In this document: positions 1 to 9,172 of the stretch, piece by piece | Numbering within the stretch: the first letter of the stretch is position 1 | Layout: the number at the start of each line of letters is the position of its first letter | Origin: UBA8079 sp965205535 | GTDB lineage: Bacteria > Pseudomonadota > Alphaproteobacteria > UBA6615 | DNA length: 64,000 nucleotides | Reading direction: 5' to 3' | Assembly (NCBI GenBank): GCA_965205535.1 | Contig: CBDBHH010000005.1 | Span: 62,001-126,000 of the forward strand | Position numbers and translations under genes: made by a program | The notes under the pieces: generated by a model | What the model was told of the DNA's origin: nothing | Database searches by the model: none | Seen by the model: only the letters and a program-made list of their open reading frames with translations

Positions 1-186
1 CTTATCGATGTGGACGAAATTCTGATTCTTGTTCTCAACGACACCGCGCCCAATCACGGAGAAGGCTTCCTGATCCGTATTCCCGGGCGTGCGGCGGTCG
101 ATGAAGGAATTCACCTGCGGAACCAAATCACCGTAACGCACGATTCGCTCGGCATATTCGCCTCGATGGTCTGAATCAATCGTCAT
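1..186 (-). CDS. Cupin-type protein, N-terminal part, cut by window edge
   Basis: Reading leftwards from the ATG at 184-186 gives 62 codons with no stop before the window edge. The residues match the start of the bicupin at 1381-2361 position by position (both have IVRYG/VVRYG, then F-I-D-x-R-T-P-G, then I-G-x-G-V-x-E-N, then FVHI). It is therefore a paralogue of that gene, last in the visible part of the long minus-strand operon and 33 bp downstream of the MetE-like gene. Cupins of this kind are oxygenases, isomerases or binding proteins; the metal-binding part lies outside the window, so activity cannot be judged. Confidence 0.8.
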   Translation of the reverse strand, partial: MTIDSDHRGEYAERIVRYGDLVPQVNSFIDRRTPGNTDQEAFSVIGRGVVENKNQNFVHIDK

Positions 187-219
187 AGTCGGGAATACGC
201 TCCGCTCGAAAATTTGGAT

Positions 220-1353
220 CTAGATGCGGCACGCCGCCAGGTCGGCGCCGGCACGCAGTGCCTCTAGCTTGGCGTAGGCGATGTCCGGATCGATCGCGCC
301 GAAACCAGCAAATGTACCAAACCCGCAATCGGTCCCGGCGATCACCCGCTCGGGTCCCACAATGTCGACAAATCGGGAAATTCACTCGGCAACCAGCTCC
401 GGGTGCTCCACGAAATTCGTGGTCGTATCGAGAATGCCGGGAATGAGCACCTTGTCGTCCGGCAACTCTCCGCGGCGGTCCCGGAAGACCTGCCATTCAT
501 GGGCATGCCTCGGGTTGGCTGCCTCAAACAGCACGTAGCGCGCCTTGGCAGACATCAGCAGAGGGAAAACCGTGTCCAGGCCGACATCGCAAATATGCGG
601 CCCCTCATAGTTACCCCAGCAAATGTGAATGCGGACGCGTTCCGGCGGCACGTTGCGCAATGCATGATTGAGGATTTCCACATTGGCCGCCGCAATCTTC
701 ACAAACGCATCGTCGGATTCATCCGCAAACAGCATGTGACGCGACAACGCCAGGTCCGGGCAATCGATCTGCAGCAGTAATCCCGCCGCGACGATAGCCT
801 CATATTCCTCGCTCAGCACATTCGCCAGCGCTTCGAGATAGGCGTCGCGGTCGGGGTAGAAGTCATTCTGCATGAACAACGACACGACCCCCGGCGAGGC
901 CGCATTCATGAATGCCTGTGAGCCCGGATGGCGCGCCAAGGCCGCCTTGAGGTTGTCGATGTCCCGCTGGAGGTCGTCGCAACCGTTCGAACGGATTTCG
1001 CCGGTGCACATGGGGCGCGCGTAGGCGGGTGTTCCACCCTGGTCCGCCAGCTTCTGCAGGAACCCCGGGAATTGCCTCAAATCCGCCGGCGCATTGCGGG
1101 GACTGTCTCCCGAAAACCCGGTGTAGCGATCCTTGACGTAGGTCGCGTAGGAGATCTTTGACGTCTCACCATCGCTGACGATATCCACGCCCACCGCCTT
1201 CTGCCTGTCAACAACCGCAGCGGTCGCCGCGCGCATGCAGGCCCAGAACTCTTCCTCGTTATACCGCTCGCCCTTCTCGCGGGCGAAAATCATATCAACC
1301 ACGTCCTGGCCGCGCGGCATTGAGCCAACATGTGTCGTTTCGATCACGTTCAT
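220..1353 (-). pseudogene. Cobalamin-independent methionine synthase-like (MetE/epoxyalkane transferase superfamily) with an in-frame TGA
   Basis: From the ATG at 1353 the frame runs 323 codons to a TGA at 382-384 and then continues open for 53 further codons to TAG at 220-222. The part after the TGA still reads like the family (FVDIVGPERVIAGTDCGFG and onwards), so this is one gene of about 377 codons with a nonsense codon. The family is a TIM barrel with a zinc site built from a His-x-Cys (HICWGN) and a distal Cys (GTDCGF); the distal Cys lies after the TGA, so a terminated product would lack a metal ligand. CGA to TGA is the simplest change. It could also be a sequencing error. It lies between two cupin genes in the catabolic operon; the methyl or alkyl group it would transfer is unknown. 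Confidence 0.8.
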
Positions 1354-1380
1354 CGTTCCTGTGCTCCGCGCAGCTCTTGC

Positions 1381-2361
1381 CTAAACCCCGGTTTGTCCAG
1401 CCGGATCATCGGTATTGCGTACCCGGAAAAGGCTGGCTTCGCCGGACATGCTGGGCACAAGCGCGCGCGGCAGACCGGGAGCCAAGAGGCAAGTGTCGCC
1501 GGGTGACAATACCGGGCTTGCCTCGTCCGATTTGAGTTGCCAATGCCCGCGCATCACCATCAGGACCTCGTGCCGGTCGGTCGTGTAGGCTTCGTCGGGA
1601 AGCGAGTGTCGGTTGATGAAATCCACCTCGAAGCCCGGGCGATCCACCAGCAACCCGTCGGAGCCGATTACCTTGCATACGCCATCGTTTGCCAAGGCCA
1701 TCATGTCCCAGTAACGGGCCACATAACCGCCCACGACATCGCGCGCCGGGGTCTCCGGGAACGCAGCGAGCTCGGCGTTAGAGAGCTGCGGCATCGGCGC
1801 GACACCCTCGGGAAGGTTCTCTCCGCGTTCCGTATCGTAGAGCCGACCATCCTCCCCCAGCACGAGACCGTGGGCCGCGGCGGCCTCGATCACATGGGGA
1901 GCCCAGGTGACACCGCCGCCAGAATCGTCGCCGCCCAGTATCGACATGATCATCCCGTAGTCGGTCCCGATATTCTCGAAACCGCGAAACAGATTGGTCG
2001 GGATGTTGAAGATGTCGCCTTCTTCCAGGACCACCTCGCCGGCCGTGCCATGCAAGCCCCAAAAGAACCGCCATCGTCCCGACCGGACGAAGAACACTTC
2101 AGCCGTCGTGTGCGAATGCAGGGAGTTTTTGCACTTCGGCGGCTGACCCGCCGCGCCGATGTTGAAACCCGGCGTATCCTCGATGTGAACAAACTGATCA
2201 GGATTCTCCGCAACTCCGCCGCCGATGATGGTGAAGTTCTCCTTCCGGTTACTGCCCGGCGTCCGCGCATCGATGAAGGCAGTCCGGCACGGCCGCAATT
2301 CACCATAGCGAACGACCCGAACGGCGGTCGCAGAGTTTTCCAAATGACGTACTTCACTCAT
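1381..2361 (-). CDS. Bicupin protein (two cupin domains)
   Basis: About 326 residues. I chose the ATG at 2361 because the paralogue at 1-186 aligns from the same point; it overlaps the end of the LacI gene by 8 bp, which suggests translational coupling. The first cupin has the metal-binding pattern SLHSHTTAEVFFV...G (two His and a Glu), followed by EEGDIFNIP. The second (about residues 200-315) has HEVLMVMRGHWQL and LSPGDTCLLAPG but lacks a clear HxH pair, so only the N-terminal domain probably holds a metal. The layout resembles gentisate/homogentisate-type dioxygenases or sugar isomerase-like cupins. In this operon it is probably a catabolic enzyme acting after the HisD-like dehydrogenase. 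Confidence 0.75.
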   Translation of the reverse strand: MSEVRHLENSATAVRVVRYGELRPCRTAFIDARTPGSNRKENFTIIGGGVAENPDQFVHIEDTPGFNIGAAGQPPKCKNSLHSHTTAEVFFVRSGRWRFFWGLHGTAGEVVLEEGDIFNIPTNLFRGFENIGTDYGMIMSILGGDDSGGGVTWAPHVIEAAAAHGLVLGEDGRLYDTERGENLPEGVAPMPQLSNAELAAFPETPARDVVGGYVARYWDMMALANDGVCKVIGSDGLLVDRPGFEVDFINRHSLPDEAYTTDRHEVLMVMRGHWQLKSDEASPVLSPGDTCLLAPGLPRALVPSMSGEASLFRVRNTDDPAGQTGV

Positions 2362-3406
2362 ATTCGGCAGTTCCTTGAGGCAGAGACGTGAGGGGTCGGG
2401 CGGGTTTTCGGGCCGACTCGCGGACCACCAGTGGACCATCGAGCGCAATTCGGCGCGGCGTCGCGCCGCGATCTTCGATCTGTGCGAGGAGCGTACCCAC
2501 CGTCTCGGCGACCATCTCGTCGGCCGACTGGCGTACGGTGGTCAGGTTGTAGGCCTGCCAAGCCGCCGGCGGCGCATCGCCATACCCGACGACCGAAACG
2601 TCCTCCGGAATTTTTAGGCCGAGCTCAAACCGGATCACATCCATCACCGCAATCGCCATGTGGTCACCGGCGACGAACACGGCCTCGGGATGGTCGGATT
2701 TCGAGAACATGCTGTACCCGGCCTTCCGGGCGGTCTCAAACTGATAGTTGCCGACCTCGCGGGCATTGAGTTCAAACCCGGCGTTGTGCAGGCCATCGCG
2801 GAACCCCGCCTCGCGATCTCGTTGCGTGGAGGACCCCTCGCGGCCCGCGATGTAACCGAATGTTTTGTGACCGCCGGCAACCAGGAAATCGGCAACCTTG
2901 CGGGCGCCCGATATGTTGTCCGACGTGACGGCCGACAGGCGTTCATCGTCCTGGTTGCGGTTGAACAGAACGACCGGGATACCCGCCGACCGACACTTGG
3001 CGGCCAGCGCCGAAGACAAATCGACCGACGCGGCGATGATTCCGTCGACCTGATAATCCAGAATCTGCTCGAGAATCTCTTCAAGGTTGTCGTCGGTCTG
3101 ACTCGTCATGAAGATCAGCACGTGATAGCCCTCGCGCTGCAGCGCGCTGGATAGATTCTCGAGCACCTTGGTGTAGAACTGATTGTCCAGATACGCGACG
3201 ACCAGCCCAATGAGTCGGCTGCGCCCCGTAATCAGCGAACGCGCCAAAACATTGGGGCGGTAACCAAGCTCCGTCGCAGCCTTGCGCACCTTCTCCACGG
3301 TCTTCGGAGACACGCTCGCACCCTCGGTGAACACGCGCGAGACAGCCGATTGACTCACCCCCGCCCGGAGGGCCACGTCCTGCGCTGTCACTCTATCTTT
3401 TGCCAT
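2354..3406 (-). CDS. LacI-family transcriptional regulator
   Basis: A 350-residue protein of normal LacI/GalR length. Residues 5-55 form the helix-turn-helix (TAQDVALRAGVSQSAVSRVF) and hinge (LGYRPNVLARSL); residues 60-335 are a periplasmic-binding-protein-like effector domain (IGLVVAYLDNQFYTKVLENL near its start, GDHMAIAVMDVIR further on). It sits inside the operon for an ABC sugar-type importer and two sulfatase-superfamily enzymes and is almost certainly its local regulator. The likely effector is the imported substrate or a breakdown product. A CG-centred palindrome at 12077-12090, upstream of the first operon gene, is the best operator candidate. Confidence 0.92.
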   Translation of the reverse strand: MAKDRVTAQDVALRAGVSQSAVSRVFTEGASVSPKTVEKVRKAATELGYRPNVLARSLITGRSRLIGLVVAYLDNQFYTKVLENLSSALQREGYHVLIFMTSQTDDNLEEILEQILDYQVDGIIAASVDLSSALAAKCRSAGIPVVLFNRNQDDERLSAVTSDNISGARKVADFLVAGGHKTFGYIAGREGSSTQRDREAGFRDGLHNAGFELNAREVGNYQFETARKAGYSMFSKSDHPEAVFVAGDHMAIAVMDVIRFELGLKIPEDVSVVGYGDAPPAAWQAYNLTTVRQSADEMVAETVGTLLAQIEDRGATPRRIALDGPLVVRESARKPARPLTSLPQGTAEYE

Positions 3407-3434
3407 CTAGTCGGAACCTCGTTGTCCACAATTC

Positions 3435-4742
3435 TCAGTCGGCCGCCGCGCCGTAGGGCACGTTTCTGCCGCCATACCGCCGGACTCGAAGATTCGCCTG
3501 CTCCGCATGGCCGACAAAGCCTTCGAGCATGCATAACCTGGAGCAGTATTCGCCAATCGTGGCCGCCGCCTCATCCGTTAAAACTTTCTGATAGCTGTGG
3601 GTCTTGAGGAACTTGCCCACCCACAGACCCCCCGTGTATCGACCGGCCTTGCGCGTCGGCAAGGTGTGGTTGGTGCCGATCACTTTGTCCCCGTTCGCGA
3701 CATTGGTTCGCGGTCCGAGGAAGAGCGCGCCGTAGCAGGTCATCTTCTCGAGATACCAATCGTCCCGATCAGTCATCACCTGAACATGTTCCGACGCGAT
3801 GTCGTTCGCGACCGCGAGCATCTCTTCGTGAGACTCGCAGAGAATGATTTCTCCATAATCCCGCCAGGACACCGAGGCCGTTTCCGCCGTCGGCAATATT
3901 TTTAAAAGTCGCTCGATTTCCGAGATGGTCGATTTCGCGAGCTTGCGGGAATTCGTGACCAGAACCGCCGGCGAATTGTATCCATGCTCGGCCTGCCCGA
4001 GCAGGTCCGTCGCACAGAGCTCGCCATCGACCGTGTCATCCGCAATGACCATCGTTTCGGTCGGGCCCGCCAGCAGGTCGATACCAACCCGCCCAAACAA
4101 CTGACGTTTGGCCTCTGCAACATAGGCATTTCCAGGACCGACGATCATATGCACAGGATCGATTGTTTCAGTGCCGAGGGCCAGTGCACCGACAGCCTGG
4201 ATTCCCCCGAGGACATAGATTTCGTGCGCACCCCCGAGATGCATGGCGGCAATGACCGCCGGGTTGGGTTCACCGCGAAACGGGGGCGTCACCGCCGCGA
4301 TGCGCGGCACCCTCGCGACCGAGGCGGTCAGCACTGACATATGGGCAGACGCCACCATCGGGAACTTTCCGCCAGGCACGTAACATCCGACTGACTGCAC
4401 CGGGATGTTCCGGTGGCCGAGGATCACCCCGGGCAGGGTTTCGATCTCCGTGTCCAGCATGGAATCGCGCTGCGCCTGTGCGAAGTTGCGAACCTGTTCC
4501 TGTGCGAAGCGGATATCCTCCAGGTCTCGCGCGCCGACCTGCCCCATCAGCGATTCGATGTCCGTTTCCGACAAACGGAATGACGCGGGCGTGTAGTCAT
4601 CGAACTTTGCGCTCAGTTCCCGCACCGCCACATCACCATTCGCGGCAATTTGTTCGAGCGTCTCCTCGACGACGCGCCTGACCTGGGCGTCGTCATCCGA
4701 TCGTTCAGCCTGGGATCTGCCGGCCTTCAAATACTCTACCAA
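3435..4742 (-). CDS. Histidinol dehydrogenase-family NAD-dependent dehydrogenase
   Basis: 435 residues with all histidinol-dehydrogenase landmarks: GCYVPGG, zinc ligands Gln and His in GQAEHGYNSPA, catalytic Glu-His in ASEHVQV, a third ligand Asp in NGDKVIGTNH, and the last His in LEGFVGHAEQA. The start is TTG at 4742, with a strong GAGGAG seven bases upstream and no nearby ATG. There are no histidine-biosynthesis genes around it. It lies instead with an importer and sulfatases, so I infer a catabolic paralogue such as the sulfopropanediol 3-dehydrogenase (HpsN) type, oxidising an alcohol twice to the acid. The substrate is not shown by the sequence. Confidence 0.85.
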   Translation of the reverse strand: MVEYLKAGRSQAERSDDDAQVRRVVEETLEQIAANGDVAVRELSAKFDDYTPASFRLSETDIESLMGQVGARDLEDIRFAQEQVRNFAQAQRDSMLDTEIETLPGVILGHRNIPVQSVGCYVPGGKFPMVASAHMSVLTASVARVPRIAAVTPPFRGEPNPAVIAAMHLGGAHEIYVLGGIQAVGALALGTETIDPVHMIVGPGNAYVAEAKRQLFGRVGIDLLAGPTETMVIADDTVDGELCATDLLGQAEHGYNSPAVLVTNSRKLAKSTISEIERLLKILPTAETASVSWRDYGEIILCESHEEMLAVANDIASEHVQVMTDRDDWYLEKMTCYGALFLGPRTNVANGDKVIGTNHTLPTRKAGRYTGGLWVGKFLKTHSYQKVLTDEAAATIGEYCSRLCMLEGFVGHAEQANLRVRRYGGRNVPYGAAAD

Positions 4743-4753
4743 TGACGTTCTCC

Positions 4754-5812
4754 TCAGTTCCGAATACGCGCTTCGGTTTCCGGATCGAACAAATAGAGAT
4801 CCTCGGGCTTCACCCGAAGACTCACCTTGTCACCGATTTCCTTCCGGAAATGGCGATCACCCTTCGCTGTCACGCGCTGCTTCCCGAACTGGGTGGTCAG
4901 CAGCACGCTTTCGCCCGTGTTCTCGAGCGCATAGACCGGCACGTCGATATCGCCCAGACCCTCATCCGCAACGATGAAATCCTCTACGCGGACACCCAGT
5001 ACAACCTGGTCGCGGCTGCCGCCGCCGACTTCGGTCAACTTGGTTCCGCCAGAGGTCACAAACATACCGTCCACAAGCGACCCTTCGATGAGGTTCATCG
5101 CCGGCGAGCCAATAAAGCTCGCGACAAAGAGGTTGGCCGGGTCGTTGTAGATTTCGTCCGGTGTGCCCAGTTGAACGATCACACCTTCCTTCATGATCGC
5201 GATCCGGTCCGCGAGGGTCATCGCCTCGATTTGATCGTGGGTGACATAGACTGTCGTGATCTGAAGTTCGTGGGAGAGATGCTTGAGCTCCGCACGCATC
5301 GAAACGCGCAGCTTCGCATCCAGATTGGACAACGGCTCGTCCATAAGAAACACCGTGGGCGTGCGCACGATCGCACGCGCGAGCGCCACCCGCTGGCGTT
5401 GCCCGCCCGAAAGCGCTTTCGGCTTTCGGTCCAGATACGGCAGCAGCTCCACCTGCCTCGCCGCCTGCTCGACCCGGGACTTGATTTCGTCCTTCGGCGT
5501 TCTCCGCACCTTGAGCGGATAAGCAATATTCTCGAAAACATTCATATGCGGGTAGAGGCCATAATTCTGGAACACCATGGCCACATCACGATCCTTGGGC
5601 AGATCGTCGTTGACCATCCGGTCACCGATCCACACCTCTCCATCGCTCGGTTCTTCAAGCCCGGCGATCATCCGCATCGTCGTCGTCTTGCCGCAACCTG
5701 ACGGCCCCAGGAGAACGAAGAATTCCTTGTCATGGATTTCGAGGCTTTGGTTGTCCACCCCGACGGTGTCCCCCCAACGCTTGGTCACGTCTTTGAGTAC
5801 GACCTTGCTCAT
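4754..5812 (-). CDS. ABC importer ATP-binding protein (MalK/UgpC class)
   Basis: 352 residues. The nucleotide-binding domain (about 1-235) has Walker A GPSGCGKTTT, signature LSGGQRQR, Walker B VFLMDEPLSNLD and the switch His in TVYVTHDQIEAM. The C-terminal 110 residues are the TOBE-type regulatory domain of carbohydrate (CUT1) importers. It lies 11 bp from the HisD-like gene and supplies energy for the two permeases at 7391-9108 with the binding protein at 10670-11992. UgpC/MalK-class ATPases serve sugars, polyols and glycerophospho-compounds. Confidence 0.93.
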   Translation of the reverse strand: MSKVVLKDVTKRWGDTVGVDNQSLEIHDKEFFVLLGPSGCGKTTTMRMIAGLEEPSDGEVWIGDRMVNDDLPKDRDVAMVFQNYGLYPHMNVFENIAYPLKVRRTPKDEIKSRVEQAARQVELLPYLDRKPKALSGGQRQRVALARAIVRTPTVFLMDEPLSNLDAKLRVSMRAELKHLSHELQITTVYVTHDQIEAMTLADRIAIMKEGVIVQLGTPDEIYNDPANLFVASFIGSPAMNLIEGSLVDGMFVTSGGTKLTEVGGGSRDQVVLGVRVEDFIVADEGLGDIDVPVYALENTGESVLLTTQFGKQRVTAKGDRHFRKEIGDKVSLRVKPEDLYLFDPETEARIRN

Positions 5813-5824
5813 TTGTGCCGTCCC

Positions 5825-7363
5825 TTAAGTTCTTGATGTTCGTTCAAGTGCCGGCTCGCGCTCCGGCGGGAAGCTCGTCCGCATCGTCGCGACAAGTTCC
5901 TGCCGACGCACCCGATATGCCGGATCGTCCCAAAGATTGACCCACTGACGGGGGTCTGTGTTCAGGTCGTAGAGTTCACCTTCGGTGCCCACATAGTGAT
6001 TGGTCTTTTCGTAGAGCGTGCAGAGATAGCCCGACCGGTGGTAGATGGACTTCATGCGGATTTCGATCCCGTTCTTGTCCGCATCCCACTGACAGATCAT
6101 ATGCTCACGTTCGGGGCTGGCGCCCGCGGGCAACGCCGCGCCTTCCATCCATGCCGGGCATGGCAGGCCGGCGATATCGGCGAATGTCGGCGCCAGGTCG
6201 ATATGGCCCACAGGCGCGGTCACCCGTGTTCCAGCGACGTCCAGGCCGGCGCTCGCGGCGGGACGCCAGACGAGTGGCAACCGCATCAATCCGTCGATGT
6301 GAAACGGTCCCTTGAACATCAGGCCGAAGTCGCCCTGCGCGGTGCCGTGATCCGCCGTGAACAGAATGTCGGTGTCGTCGGCCATACCAAGAGCGTCCAG
6401 CGAATCGACGACCCGGGCCAACGCCTCGTCGATCAACTCATTCTGAATGTGAACCATGGCATTGATCTCACGAATATTGTCGTGAGACATCGATACCGGC
6501 ACGAAATCGTCGGGAGTCTCCTCCGCGATATCGGACTTTCCCAGATAGAAATCGAGCCAGTGCCTGGGCTTCTGAGACAGAAGCTTGACGATCTCTTCAT
6601 GGGAGCCCGGATGCCCATCCGGCAGGTCGAGTTCACGCCAGTCGATCCGACCGAGCTCCGATTTCGGCGGATCAAAGGGATGGTGCGGGTCGGGGAAACT
6701 CAACCACAAGAACCAATCTTCGTCGCGATCGCACGACCGTAACCAGTCGATCGCCTCATCGGCGACCCATTCGGTGTGATAAAACTCGCGCGGGCATTCG
6801 TTGTGGTGCACCTGGATGGCATTCGAATCACCACCCTTTTGGTTATTGGGGCCGTTCTTCGGGCCCACAGGCGGGTAGAAGCAATCCACGAACGCCGCAT
6901 GCTCGTCGGACATCCATTTGCTGTAGTGAAGCTGTGCCCGGTAGGCGTGCGCACTGTGCGCGGCAAGGCTGACATACTCGAACCCGCGATAGGGCCCGTG
7001 GGAATTCCGGTCGGCCGCCGAGGCTTCGAAAAGGCTGTCGTCGACCATGGGTTGCCAATGCGCCTTACCGACAAGAGCTGTGCGGTATCCGGCTTCGTCA
7101 TGCAGCACCTGTGCGATGCTCGGATCGGTTTCGGGCAGCGCGTATCCGTTCCTGAAAACTCCATGGGTGTTGATATGCTGCCCGGTCACGATCGTGGAAC
7201 GGGCCGGCATGCAGGTGACGTTCTGGTTATACGCCCGCTCGTACAGGATGCCCTCGCGCGCGAGCCTGTCGACAACAGGCGTGCGGGCGTGCTGGCCGCC
7301 GTAGCAGCCCAGCCCGTCGAACCGCTGTTCGTCCGTCGTGATGAAGAGAATGTTCCGGCCCAT
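5825..7363 (-). CDS. Sulfatase, formylglycine (Cys) type
   Basis: 512 residues of the alkaline phosphatase/sulfatase superfamily. The N-terminus NILFITTDEQRFDGLGCYG carries the first metal aspartates (DE), and the active-site signature is CMPARSTIVTG (C-x-P-x-R), the form whose Cys is converted to formylglycine. The later TADHGTAQGDFGLMFKG supplies Asp-His metal ligands. No signal peptide is visible, so a cytoplasmic enzyme acting after import is likely. The maturase is not in the window. Position between the permease and ATPase genes implies that the imported compound is sulfated; choline-sulfatase-like or phosphonate-monoester-hydrolase-like activity is also possible for this superfamily. 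Confidence 0.88.
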   Translation of the reverse strand: MGRNILFITTDEQRFDGLGCYGGQHARTPVVDRLAREGILYERAYNQNVTCMPARSTIVTGQHINTHGVFRNGYALPETDPSIAQVLHDEAGYRTALVGKAHWQPMVDDSLFEASAADRNSHGPYRGFEYVSLAAHSAHAYRAQLHYSKWMSDEHAAFVDCFYPPVGPKNGPNNQKGGDSNAIQVHHNECPREFYHTEWVADEAIDWLRSCDRDEDWFLWLSFPDPHHPFDPPKSELGRIDWRELDLPDGHPGSHEEIVKLLSQKPRHWLDFYLGKSDIAEETPDDFVPVSMSHDNIREINAMVHIQNELIDEALARVVDSLDALGMADDTDILFTADHGTAQGDFGLMFKGPFHIDGLMRLPLVWRPAASAGLDVAGTRVTAPVGHIDLAPTFADIAGLPCPAWMEGAALPAGASPEREHMICQWDADKNGIEIRMKSIYHRSGYLCTLYEKTNHYVGTEGELYDLNTDPRQWVNLWDDPAYRVRRQELVATMRTSFPPEREPALERTSRT

Positions 7364-7390
7364 GATTCCGTGATCTCCCGCGCACCGCCG

Positions 7391-8227
7391 CTAGCGGTGG
7401 GACCCCTGGGTCGCGCCGTGCACGAAATGTCGTTGAATGAAATAGCTGATGGCAAACATGGGAAGCAGGATGAACGTGCCTGTCGCGGCCATGAGCTCCC
7501 ATCGGTCGCCCTCCTCAGTGTAAAAAGTGTTCAGCATGACCGGCAGCGTCACCGCATCCTTCTTCGTCAGGATCAACGCGTATAACAGGTCGTTCCAGGA
7601 GAAGATGAAGCAGAATATTGCGGCGACGAAGACGCCGGGAATCGTCACCGGCAGGACGATATCGCGGATGACCCGCAACCGCGTCGCCCCGTCGACCATC
7701 GCAGCTTCCTCCATCTCGACAGGGATGGTGTCGACGAACCCTTTCAGCATCCAGATCGCAAATGGCAGGACGATCGAGAGATTGACCCAGACCATACCGG
7801 TGATGGTGTCGAGAAGCTGGAGCTGCCGGAACATCAGGAAAAATGGCAGGATAACCACCATCGGCGGGATGAACTGGGTCGCCAGGACGGAGAAGAACAG
7901 CATCTTCTTGTGCTTCATCTGGAAGCGCGAAAAGCTGTAGGCCGCCGCCAGCGCACACGGCACCCCGATGATGACGGTAAATACCGATATCAGGATGGAG
8001 TTTTTGAGCCTGTCTCCGAGGAAGAACGGCTTCTCGAGAATCTCCCGGAAATTGTCCAGCGTCGGCTCGAAGAAAATGGACATCGTGTAGACCGCGCTGA
8101 GCGGCTTGAAGCCGGTCAATATGATCCATGCGATGGGGCCAAGGAGGATGACGAGCAGGACTGCGATGCCAAACGCACGCCCGACACCGGCAATCCTGTC
8201 CCAGGTTTTCGGTCGTAGACGCATCAT
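7391..8227 (-). CDS. ABC importer permease, MalG-type
   Basis: 278 residues with six predicted membrane segments (the first at about 15-38, VLLVILLGPIAWIILTGF) and the cytoplasmic EAA loop EEAAMVDGATRLRVIRDI, where the ATPase docks. It begins 2 bp from the end of the MalF-type permease gene; two ATG codons stand in tandem at its start and either could be used. It forms the inner-membrane channel of the operon's carbohydrate-class importer. Confidence 0.92.
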   Translation of the reverse strand: MMRLRPKTWDRIAGVGRAFGIAVLLVILLGPIAWIILTGFKPLSAVYTMSIFFEPTLDNFREILEKPFFLGDRLKNSILISVFTVIIGVPCALAAAYSFSRFQMKHKKMLFFSVLATQFIPPMVVILPFFLMFRQLQLLDTITGMVWVNLSIVLPFAIWMLKGFVDTIPVEMEEAAMVDGATRLRVIRDIVLPVTIPGVFVAAIFCFIFSWNDLLYALILTKKDAVTLPVMLNTFYTEEGDRWELMAATGTFILLPMFAISYFIQRHFVHGATQGSHR

Positions 8228-8229
8228 GA

Positions 8230-9108
8230 CTATGCCGCCTCCTTCGGAAACAAGAGCCGGAAATAAATGAACGATACACCCACCAGAATGATCGCCAGCG
8301 AAAAGGCGATCGCGGATGCATAGCCCATGTCGTAGGTGCTGAACCCCATCCGGAATGCGTAGAAGGTCATCGTGGTGGTCGATTCTCCCGGGCCGCCGCC
8401 GGTGAGCAGAAAGACATAGTCGAACATCTTGAACGAGAAGATGGTCTTGAGGACCAATGCAACCGCGAGCACCGGCATGAGCTGCGGGAGCGTCACCGTC
8501 CAGAAGATCGTCCAGCTGGACGCACCATCGACCCGGGCCGCCTCATGGGTTTCCTTCGGTATAGAGAGCAGACCGCCGATCAGCATAAGGGAAAGAAACG
8601 GGCTCCAATGCCAGATATCGGTCAGGATCAACCAGGTGATAGCCCAGCTCGATTGGCCGAGCCAGTCGGCGTTCTCGAGGAACGGCAGCAGGGTCTTGAT
8701 CGTGCGGTCGAAGATTCCGAACTCGGGGTTCAGGAAAAACCGAAACGACGAACCTTGGAGGGCTGGTGACATGGCGAATGGGAGCGCCAGGAAGGTCCGC
8801 GCTGCTGTGTAGCCTTTGCCCTGTCGCGACAAGAGAAGCGCGATCAGCAATCCCACGACGACGGCGCCGATGGCCGATCCCGCGACGAACGTGGCGGTCA
8901 CACCGAGGGAGTTGATGAACGAGCTGTCGTCGAAAAACGCGCGAATATAGTTCTCCAAACCCACGAAGTCCGACGGTCGCTGCGACCGGCTCAGCCGCCA
9001 ATCCATGACACTCGTCGCCGCCGCGAACCCCAGCGGATACAGGACCGTCGCCGTCACCAAGAGGAAGGCCGGCAAGATCAGGATATATTTGAGGTGCTTG
9101 TCTCTCAT
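8230..9108 (-). CDS. ABC importer permease, MalF-type
   Basis: 292 residues, six membrane segments, first one at about residues 8-32, and an EAA loop (EAARVDGASSWTIF) near residue 195. It lacks the long periplasmic insert of enterobacterial MalF, as is usual for UgpA-like subunits. It pairs with the downstream MalG-type gene, and both lie between the two sulfatase-superfamily genes. Confidence 0.92.
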   Translation of the reverse strand: MRDKHLKYILILPAFLLVTATVLYPLGFAAATSVMDWRLSRSQRPSDFVGLENYIRAFFDDSSFINSLGVTATFVAGSAIGAVVVGLLIALLLSRQGKGYTAARTFLALPFAMSPALQGSSFRFFLNPEFGIFDRTIKTLLPFLENADWLGQSSWAITWLILTDIWHWSPFLSLMLIGGLLSIPKETHEAARVDGASSWTIFWTVTLPQLMPVLAVALVLKTIFSFKMFDYVFLLTGGGPGESTTTMTFYAFRMGFSTYDMGYASAIAFSLAIILVGVSFIYFRLLFPKEAA

Positions 9109-9172
9109 CTCTTTGGTCCAGTGGCTGGCATAACAATCACACCAGGCAAGTATTCTCGACAGCGCCTACACG

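Noticed and set aside
382..384. TGA as a selenocysteine codon in the MetE-like gene
   Set aside because: The position is an ordinary residue in the family, not a catalytic Cys, and no selenocysteine-type hairpin is evident after it.
3435..4742. Biosynthetic histidinol dehydrogenase hisD
   Set aside because: The catalytic residues fit, but the context is catabolic with no his genes, so the biosynthetic label was not used.
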